From Aggregatilineales bacterium (GTDB lineage: Bacteria > Chloroflexota > Anaerolineae > Aggregatilineales > Phototrophicaceae): 64,000 nt of DNA. This document shows, one piece after another, positions 59,172 to 64,000 of this stretch. The notes below the pieces were generated by a model, which was given only the letters and a program-made list of their open reading frames with translations, was not told where the DNA came from and made no database searches. The position numbers and the translations under genes were made by a program. Numbering within the stretch: the first letter of the stretch is position 1; each line of letters opens with the position of its first letter. Location of the stretch: positions 1 to 64,000 of the forward strand of contig JAUQWZ010000006.1 in the NCBI GenBank assembly GCA_030834905.1, read 5' to 3'.

Positions 59172-60124
59172 GATGCCGCCTCCTTGATGCCTTCGGCTTC
59201 AGGCTCATCCCCCCACGCGGGCGCGGCGCGCCTCGCCCCTACAAATGTACTTTGCTGATCGATCTCTTCTCGATTGGGGAGAAAGGGACGGTAGCCCCTC
59301 TCCCCGCCTGCGTGGGAGAGGGGTTGGGATGAGGGGTAAAATATATGCGTCCCCGCGCCCGACAGCGCCGCGTCCAGCGGGCGCTCAAGCCGCGCGTCGC
59401 CCACGATAGTGCGGCTGACCTGCGCGGTCTGCGCCGCCAGCAGCTTTTTCTTCATGCGTCCACTGGCAAAGGGTTCAAAGCGTTCCAGTTCGTTCAGGTC
59501 AAAAGCGGCTATCAGAGAGGAAGGGTCATTTACATCACGGAGCAAGCCAGGCACGTTGCTGAGGATGACGAGTGTTTCCGCGCCGAGCGCCCGCGCGATG
59601 TTCGCCGCCGCCAGATCGCCGTCGATGTTCAGGCGTTCGCCTCCTTCGCCAAGCGCAACCGGTGCGATGACCGGGACATAGCCCTGATCGAGCAGCCGCG
59701 CCAGCAGATCGCCCTCCACACCGGTGATCGCGCCGGTATAATCGTCATGGATCATCACCTGCCGCCCGTTCACCAGCGCCCGGACTGCCGTTTTGCGCCG
59801 CGCCCGAACGATGCCGGGACCCGCCAGCCCAACCGCCCGCGCTCCGAGCGCCGCCAGCCGCGCTACCAACTGCTGGTTGACAGACGCCGCCGCTGCGCAG
59901 TAGATCTCCAGCGTCCGGGCGTCGGTATAGCGGCTGGTGTGCCCGCCCGGCGTCACCAGCGTTTGCGCCGGATAGCCGACCTGTTCCGCCAGCGCGTCAG
60001 CGGCGGCGCTGGCACCATGTACCAGCAGCCAGCGTTCACCGCGCCCCACGCGCTCGACCAGATTGCTCAGCGTCACGGCGCTGTCTATCCCCCTGCCGCC
60101 GCCAATTTTCAACACTTGTGTCAC
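59165..60124 (-). CDS. lysZ: [LysW]-aminoadipate kinase with repeat-derived C-terminal extension
   Basis: Phosphorylates the aminoadipate carried on LysW. The amino-acid kinase core has VLKIGGGRGIDS, LVHGASAAADAL, APVALGEGGERLNIDGDLAAANIA and FASGRMKKKLLAA, ending near ALSGAGTHI. A further 50 or so residues are encoded by two dispersed repeat elements (59216-59340) and look unlike any kinase. This makes the protein 319 residues rather than the usual 265-270. The GTG start overlaps the end of lysY by four bases. Confidence 0.9.
   Translation of the reverse strand: MTQVLKIGGGRGIDSAVTLSNLVERVGRGERWLLVHGASAAADALAEQVGYPAQTLVTPGGHTSRYTDARTLEIYCAAAASVNQQLVARLAALGARAVGLAGPGIVRARRKTAVRALVNGRQVMIHDDYTGAITGVEGDLLARLLDQGYVPVIAPVALGEGGERLNIDGDLAAANIARALGAETLVILSNVPGLLRDVNDPSSLIAAFDLNELERFEPFASGRMKKKLLAAQTAQVSRTIVGDARLERPLDAALSGAGTHIFYPSSQPLSHAGGERGYRPFLPNREEIDQQSTFVGARRAAPAWGDEPEAEGIKEAASW
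59216..59340. repeat. Composite dispersed repeat inside the 3' end of lysZ
   Basis: One part is the CCCCTCTCCCC ... GGGAGAGGGG type with a TGGGATGAGGG tail (about 59290-59340). The other is a GTAGGGGCG-type palindrome on the minus strand (about 59216-59245). Both resemble intergenic copies elsewhere in the window, yet here they are translated as part of lysZ. Confidence 0.55.
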
Positions 60125-61161
60125 GGGTATATGCCTCCATACTCAAGCCCAGTCGTTTCTTCAAAGCCGTACATGATGTTCAGACACTGCACCGCCGTCC
60201 CCGCCGCGCCTTTGCCGAGATTGTCGAGCGCGCACATCAGCACCGCCCGCCCGGTGAACGGGTCATATTCCCAGCCCACGTCGGCATAGTTCGTGCCTGC
60301 TAAGAGGCGAGGCTCAGGGTGGCGAAAAGAGCCGCCGCTTTCATGGACGATGCGGACGAACGACTGGCTCGTCCATGCTGTTCGATAAGCGCTCCATAGA
60401 TCGCGCTCGGACAGTCCCACAGGCAGAGTCACATGAACTGCCGCCGCCACGCCGCGCACCATCTCGACGCTGGTGACCGCGATCCGCGCGTCATACTCCC
60501 CACACGGGGCAAGCGACTGGCGCACTTCGGCTTCGTGGCGGTGTCCGACCATCTGGAACGGGCGCGCCACCCCGCTGCGCGCCGGATGGTGGCTGCTGTC
60601 GCCCGGCTGACGCCCGGCTTCGCTGCTGCCTACCTTAACGTCGCTGATCAGCGGTTGGCTGGCAGGCAGAAGTCCCGCCTGCGCCAGCGCCCACACCGCC
60701 AGCGTCGTCGCCGTCGCGTTGCAGCCCACGCCGCTGACATAGTGACTATGCGCAAGCGCCTCGCGGTTAGTTTCCGGCAAGCCGTAGGTGAAGCGTTCGA
60801 TCCAGTCCGGCGCGGCGTGCGGGCTGCCGTAGGTTCGTTCATATTCAGCGGCATCGCGCAGGCGAAAATCGGCGCTCAGATCGATGATGCGCCCGGCGAG
60901 GTTGGCATATGTTTCGATGTGCTGCTGCGCTTCGCCGTGTGGCAGCGCCAGCAGCAGCACATCGCAGGCTTCCAGCGCAGTCTGGCTCACGAAGCGCAGC
61001 GTCGTTCGCCCGCGCAGGTGCGGGTGAAGCTGATACAGGAATTTACCGGCGCTGCGCTCCGAGGTTGCCGACACAATTTCCACCTGCGGGTGTCCCAGCA
61101 GCAGCCGCAGCAGCTCGCCGCCGGTGTAGCCAGATGCGCCAACGACGCCCACCCGGATCAT
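60121..61161 (-). CDS. lysY: [LysW]-aminoadipyl phosphate reductase
   Basis: NADPH-dependent reductase that turns LysW-aminoadipyl phosphate into the semialdehyde. The 346-residue product has the N-terminal nucleotide-binding [18 protein letters not shown], the catalytic cysteine in [17 protein letters not shown], and [10 protein letters not shown] followed by a C-terminal [23 protein letters not shown] [15 protein letters not shown]. This is the ArgC/LysY family. Operon position favours lysine. Its ATG overlaps the lysX stop by four bases. Confidence 0.92.
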   Translation of the reverse strand: MIRVGVVGASGYTGGELLRLLLGHPQVEIVSATSERSAGKFLYQLHPHLRGRTTLRFVSQTALEACDVLLLALPHGEAQQHIETYANLAGRIIDLSADFRLRDAAEYERTYGSPHAAPDWIERFTYGLPETNREALAHSHYVSGVGCNATATTLAVWALAQAGLLPASQPLISDVKVGSSEAGRQPGDSSHHPARSGVARPFQMVGHRHEAEVRQSLAPCGEYDARIAVTSVEMVRGVAAAVHVTLPVGLSERDLWSAYRTAWTSQSFVRIVHESGGSFRHPEPRLLAGTNYADVGWEYDPFTGRAVLMCALDNLGKGAAGTAVQCLNIMYGFEETTGLEYGGIYP

Positions 61162-62036
61162 GCGTACACCCGCGCCTGCTCCAGCGCGTAGTCCACTATT
61201 CGCGCCGGAATGTTCACGCCGGTGGGCGCGCTGCTGTTGCGAAACTCCATCGTGTGATTGATCTCGTTGATGAGCAGACCGCGCACAGGGTCTTCAAACA
61301 CATCCAGCGCCAGCACGCCGCCGCCCACCGCCGCCGCCGCGTCCCGGCACAGCGCCGCGAGTTCCGGCGTGACTGGGCAGTTGGTCGCCAGCCCGCCGCG
61401 CGCTGTGTTGGTGATCCAGTGTGGCGAGGTGCGGTAAATGGCGCAGATTGTCTCATCGCCAACCACGAACGCGCGAATGTCGCGTCCGGGCTTTTCGACA
61501 AATTCCTGAATGTAATAGGTGTGGTGCTGGTAATCGCCCAGCGTCTGCCGATGTTCAATGATGGCTTCGGCGCTGTCACGGTCGTTCAGTCGCGCCAGCA
61601 GCCGCCCCCACGAACCGGTCACTGGCTTGAGGACGGCGGGATAGCCGTTCACCTCAAGCGCCGCCAGCGCGCTGGTGTCCTCAAACGCCACCCGCGCCCC
61701 CGGCTGCGGCACGCCCGTCCGCGCCAGCGCCAGCGTCGTGTGCAGCTTGTCGGCGCAGACTACCGCGGTCGCATAGCTGTTGATGGTCGAGATGCCCCAG
61801 ACATTGAGGATGGCGAGCAGATACAGCCCGCGCGATGTGCTGACGCAGCGCTCCAGGATGACCGCATAATCCGACCAGGCGATGCCCGACGGCGCAATCT
61901 GTCCAGCGCCGCCAGTCAGGTCGAGATGGATGTTCCGGTCAAGCAGAATATCCGGCTCGATGCCGCGCGCCTGAAACGCCTGAACCAGCAGCTTTTCTTC
62001 GGCGCGAATGTGGGTAACCAGAATGCCGACCCGCAT
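61158..62036 (-). CDS. lysX: [LysW]-aminoadipate ligase (ATP-grasp)
   Basis: Joins alpha-aminoadipate to the C-terminal glutamate of LysW. The 292-residue ATP-grasp protein has an N-terminal [20 protein letters not shown], a middle segment [19 protein letters not shown] with the ATP lysine, and the metal site [20 protein letters not shown] (Asn-Glu-Ile-Asn). The ATG at 62036 follows the lysW stop by one base. The frame to 62060 reads inside lysW and is not preferred. An ArgX-like dual role cannot be excluded. Confidence 0.92.
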   Translation of the reverse strand: MRVGILVTHIRAEEKLLVQAFQARGIEPDILLDRNIHLDLTGGAGQIAPSGIAWSDYAVILERCVSTSRGLYLLAILNVWGISTINSYATAVVCADKLHTTLALARTGVPQPGARVAFEDTSALAALEVNGYPAVLKPVTGSWGRLLARLNDRDSAEAIIEHRQTLGDYQHHTYYIQEFVEKPGRDIRAFVVGDETICAIYRTSPHWITNTARGGLATNCPVTPELAALCRDAAAAVGGGVLALDVFEDPVRGLLINEINHTMEFRNSSAPTGVNIPARIVDYALEQARVYA

Positions 62037-62037
62037 C

Positions 62038-62208
62038 TCATTCACCCCAGTCTTCTTCAACTTCCGGCGCGCGCTCCAGCGTAACCGGGTTCAGGCTGAT
62101 GATTTCGAGTTCCGTCCCGCAGTCAGGACACGGCAACAGCTCGTTCTGCATCACGTCGGCGGGCAGGACAACGACGGCGGCACATTCGGGGCACAGATTT
62201 TGAGACAT
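62038..62208 (-). CDS. lysW: Amino-group carrier protein LysW
   Basis: A 56-residue acidic carrier protein to which aminoadipate is attached for the rest of lysine synthesis. The N-terminal zinc-ribbon half carries CPECAAVV and a second CPDCGTE pair. The tail ends in EDWGE, whose terminal Glu is the modification site in known LysW proteins. AGGAGG lies nine bases before the ATG. It is the first structural gene of the lysine operon and is separated from lysX by one base. Confidence 0.95.
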   Translation of the reverse strand: MSQNLCPECAAVVVLPADVMQNELLPCPDCGTELEIISLNPVTLERAPEVEEDWGE

Positions 62209-62245
62209 ATTCGGTTTCCTCCTGGCGGTTCTGGCGGTCAGAATA

Positions 62246-62284
62246 AATAAAAACCGCCGTCTCAGAGTAGTATCTGGACGGCGG
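62246..62284 (-). terminator. Second hairpin terminator in the lysW leader
   Basis: On the minus strand CCGCCGTC (62284-62277) pairs with GACGGCGG (62261-62254) around a 15-base loop, followed by TTTTTATTT. It ends about 40 bases before lysW, downstream of the Lys-containing ORF at 62312-62380. Confidence 0.7.
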
Positions 62285-62311
62285 CAGGCACACGATTTCG
62301 GCGCAGCACAG

Positions 62312-62380
62312 CTATCCAGAACGGGAGTCCGGCTTCTTGCTCTGCTTCGTCTGGCTGTTTAAAGACCGATACGAGTTCAT
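62312..62380 (-). CDS. Second small leader ORF with Lys codons, 22 aa
   Basis: An ATG with TGAGG six bases upstream opens a 22-codon frame containing TKQSKKPD near its middle (codons 11-18). It lies between the first and second leader terminators. It may be a second sensing peptide or may keep ribosomes on the leader. The Lys density is lower than in the first ORF and I find no clean alternative pairing with the second terminator. Confidence 0.4.
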   Translation of the reverse strand: MNSYRSLNSQTKQSKKPDSRSG

Positions 62381-62394
62381 TTTGCGCCTCACAA

Positions 62395-62424
62395 CAAAAA
62401 AACCCGCCTGTCCGGGCGGGTTTT
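62395..62424 (-). terminator. First intrinsic terminator in the lysW leader (attenuator)
   Basis: On the minus strand AAAACCCGCC pairs with GGCGGGTTTT around CGGACA, followed by further T residues: a ten-base stem. Its 3' arm, with two loop bases, also matches the end of the Lys-rich leader ORF, giving a competing pairing. Confidence 0.88.
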
Positions 62425-62462
62425 CAAGCTGTCATCTCTCAGTGAAAACGAAAAAGCCCAGA

Positions 62463-62516
62463 CTACAGGTCGGGTTGGGTCTTCTTCGCCTTCTTGATCA
62501 AGCCAAAATTCAACAT
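62463..62516 (-). CDS. Lys-rich leader peptide of the lysW operon, 17 aa
   Basis: The ORF encodes MLNFGLIKKAKKTQPDL. Codons 8, 9, 11 and 12 are all AAG lysine. Its stop TAG at 62465-62463 is 39 bases from the base of a strong terminator stem. The stretch AACCCGACCTGT (62476-62465), covering its last codons and the first base of the stop, can pair with ACAGGCGGGTT of the terminator's 3' side with one bulged A. That is the arrangement of a ribosome-mediated attenuator that senses lysine. The ribosome site (AGG, ten bases away) is weak. Confidence 0.7.
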   Translation of the reverse strand: MLNFGLIKKAKKTQPDL

Positions 62517-62546
62517 GGTTTGTTGCCTGCTGAAAGTACAGTGACC

Positions 62547-62576
62547 AGCATACGATATTTCGAACCACGAAAGCAA
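62547..62576 (-). promoter_or_regulatory. Candidate promoter of the lysine operon
   Basis: TTGCTT (62576-62571) and TATGCT (62552-62547) are 18 bases apart. Transcription would start near 62540, about 25 bases before the Lys-rich leader ORF. The whole 500-base gap 62209-62708 is otherwise taken up by the leader and by the region before the divergent KDG kinase gene. Confidence 0.45.
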
Positions 62577-62708
62577 CGTGCAGAATCGCCAAACCTGCTT
62601 GTGCAGTTCGACACAGTGGTCACCATCAGCCCGTCATCTTCTGCGACAAATCCATTCCGGCGCTAAAATAGACGCCAGTTTCCGCTGATGTCCACAGAAG
62701 GCTAAACC

Positions 62709-63680
62709 ATGTATGACGTCGTGACCCTGGGCGAAACGCTGATCCGCCTGACTCCGCCCAATTTCCGGCTTCTGGAACAAACCGATCTGCTGACCATGTA
62801 CGTCGCGGGCAGCGAATCGAACGTCGCGGTCGGGCTGGCGCGGCTTGGGCTGTCCGTCTGCTGGCTCTCCCGGCTGACCGACAATGCCATCGGTCATTAC
62901 ACAACCAGCCGCATCGGCGGACACGGCGTAGACGTCTCGCGCGTCATCTGGACGACTGAAGACCGGGTTGGGCTGTATTTCGTCGAAGAAGGGCGGCTGC
63001 CGCGCAGCAGCAGCGTGCTCTATGACCGCCGCCATTCCGCCATGAGCCAGATGCAGCCGGATGACCTGCCCGCCGACCTGTTCGTTCCCGGCGCGTCACG
63101 GCTGCTCCACCTCAGCGGCATCACCCCGGCGTTGGGCAGCCGCGCCGCCGCCACTTTCCGGCACGCCTTTGAACTGGCGAAAGCCGCCGGTTGGCAAGTG
63201 AGCTTTGATCTGAATTTCCGAGGCAAGCTGTGGACGGAAGCCGAAGCCCGCGCCTGCTATGAACAGTATCTGCCGCAGTCGGACATCATCATCACCCCAA
63301 TGGGCGACGCGCGCCGCATCTTCGGTTGGGACGGCGACGCCGCCGCCGTCCTCAACAAGCTTCACCAGCGCTGCCCTCAGGCTGTCGCCGTCCTTACGCT
63401 GGGGGCAGACGGCGCGGCAGCGTGTGATCCATCCGGCGAGCACTATCACCAGCCCGTCTTTCCCGCCGAACAGATCGACCGCATCGGCGGCGGCGATGCC
63501 TTTGACGCGGGCTTCCTCTACAGCGTCCTTCGCGGGGATAATACGCCGACGGCGCTGCGCTGGGGTGCTGCCGTCGCCGCGCTCAAGTACACCATTCCGG
63601 GGGATATGCCCGTTGTCAATCATGCCGACGTGCTGCGGCTGGTCGAAAGCGGCAGCAGCAGCGCCACCATCGTGCGCTGA
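62709..63680 (+). CDS. kdgK: 2-keto-3-deoxygluconate kinase-like PfkB sugar kinase
   Basis: Phosphorylates 2-keto-3-deoxygluconate for entry into lower glycolysis. The 323-residue ribokinase-family protein begins VVTLGETLIRLTPP and contains AGSESNVAVGLARLG, FDLNFRGKLW and the catalytic region RIGGGDAFDAGFLYSVL with the base Asp. The N-terminal pattern and the FDLNxRxKLW stretch fit the KDG kinase branch. Substrate choice among keto acids is inferred. It is divergent from the lysine operon. Confidence 0.85.
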   Translation: MYDVVTLGETLIRLTPPNFRLLEQTDLLTMYVAGSESNVAVGLARLGLSVCWLSRLTDNAIGHYTTSRIGGHGVDVSRVIWTTEDRVGLYFVEEGRLPRSSSVLYDRRHSAMSQMQPDDLPADLFVPGASRLLHLSGITPALGSRAAATFRHAFELAKAAGWQVSFDLNFRGKLWTEAEARACYEQYLPQSDIIITPMGDARRIFGWDGDAAAVLNKLHQRCPQAVAVLTLGADGAAACDPSGEHYHQPVFPAEQIDRIGGGDAFDAGFLYSVLRGDNTPTALRWGAAVAALKYTIPGDMPVVNHADVLRLVESGSSSATIVR

Positions 63681-63688
63681 GGGAAACG

Positions 63689-64000
63689 CTACATGCTCTG
63701 ACAGGCGGCGCGAACCGCCTCGACGATCAGGCGGTGTTCGGCATCGTGCAGCCGCGCCTCGAACCTCTCCAGCGTGTCATCGGGTAAAATGGGGACAATG
63801 TGCTGCGCGATGACGCGCCCGGCGTCCACTTCGGGGATGACCTCATGCACCATGCAGCCGCCATGCCGCGTCTCGCCGCGCTGGAACGCCTCGTAGCTTC
63901 GGCGGATGGCGTCTATCCCCGGAAATGTGCCCGGCAGCGCCGGATGCAGGTTGATGACGCGGTTCGGAAAACAGTTTAGAAAGGCGGGGCTGAAAACATG
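63689..64000 (-). CDS. purN: Phosphoribosylglycinamide formyltransferase, 5'-partial
   Basis: The window ends inside this gene; 103 C-terminal codons are visible. The segment reads FLNCFPNRVINLHPALPGTF, with the catalytic Asn and His in INLHP. It continues with GCMVHEVIPEVDAGRVIAQ, which holds the catalytic Asp and the family-typical V.EVDxGxVI motif. The enzyme transfers a formyl group from 10-formyl-THF in purine synthesis. It is convergent with the KDG kinase gene. Confidence 0.9.
   Translation of the reverse strand, partial: HVFSPAFLNCFPNRVINLHPALPGTFPGIDAIRRSYEAFQRGETRHGGCMVHEVIPEVDAGRVIAQHIVPILPDDTLERFEARLHDAEHRLIVEAVRAACQSM

Noticed and set aside
62209..62540. L-box lysine riboswitch upstream of lysW
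   Set aside because: The leader lacks the long conserved core with many helices of the L-box; small ORFs and simple terminators are seen instead. An Rfam scan would confirm.

Overview
The window looks like chromosomal DNA of a Chloroflexota bacterium, probably Anaerolineae-like. This is inferred from several traits together: secreted proteins with long Thr/Pro stalks of the TFTPS type, GC-rich sequence with GTG starts, a LysW-dependent lysine cluster, NTT-like MFS carriers and several carbohydrate ABC systems. No 16S gene or other phylogenetic marker is present, so the assignment is an inference.

Layout. 1-1018: the cut-off end of a surface beta-helix gene, broken by a serine-recombinase tail beside tRNA-Asp(GTC). 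1229-3976 (-): alpha-L-rhamnosidase. 4249-10377 (+): histidine utilisation operon ftcD-hutU-hutI-hutH, closed by a terminator. 10471-15594 (-): pstS-pstC-pstA-pstB2-pstB1-phoU, with two complementary, individually degenerate PstB ATPases. 16065-19763: two DUF5666-like proteins, a polytopic membrane protein, and an ECF sigma/anti-sigma pair. 19986-24505: nucleoside deoxyribosyltransferase, an LLM oxidoreductase, and metY-metX preceded by a Cys-rich leader peptide and an intrinsic terminator. 24506-39660: an HbpS/GlcG-like protein and two LacI-controlled sugar ABC systems, with a GH3 beta-glucosidase and a glycogen-debranching-like enzyme. 40012-41304: glutamate dehydrogenase. 41704-47676: secreted or anchored surface proteins (TolB-like propeller, LamG-like, cohesin/SH3). 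47709-51989 (-): an unassigned four-gene operon (NTT-like MFS carrier, C39-like protease, HAMP receptor without output domain, ATP-grasp ligase). 52301-52960: phosphoribosyltransferase. 53014-62208 (-): a ten-gene overlapping operon for lysine synthesis by the alpha-aminoadipate/LysW route. 62709-64000: KDG kinase and the cut-off 3' end of purN.

How the parts work together. The hut operon takes histidine to glutamate and one-carbon units, and GdhA links glutamate to 2-oxoglutarate. 2-Oxoglutarate is the acceptor for homocitrate synthase at the head of the lysine pathway. The sugar clusters import and hydrolyse plant-type glycosides. Phosphate uptake and sulfur-amino-acid synthesis complete a scavenging, heterotrophic profile.

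The most notable signals lie in two leaders. Upstream of lysW there is a 17-codon ORF whose codons 8-12 read Lys-Lys-Ala-Lys-Lys. Its 3' end can pair with the 3' arm of a following intrinsic terminator, as expected for a ribosome-mediated lysine attenuator. Upstream of metY there is a possibly leaderless 41-codon ORF containing Cys-Met-Met-Cys-Cys, followed by an 11-bp terminator. The third highlight is the PstB pair, whose substitutions predict a heterodimer with one working and one degenerate ATP site. The fourth is the 47.7-52.0 kb operon, which I cannot match to a known system.
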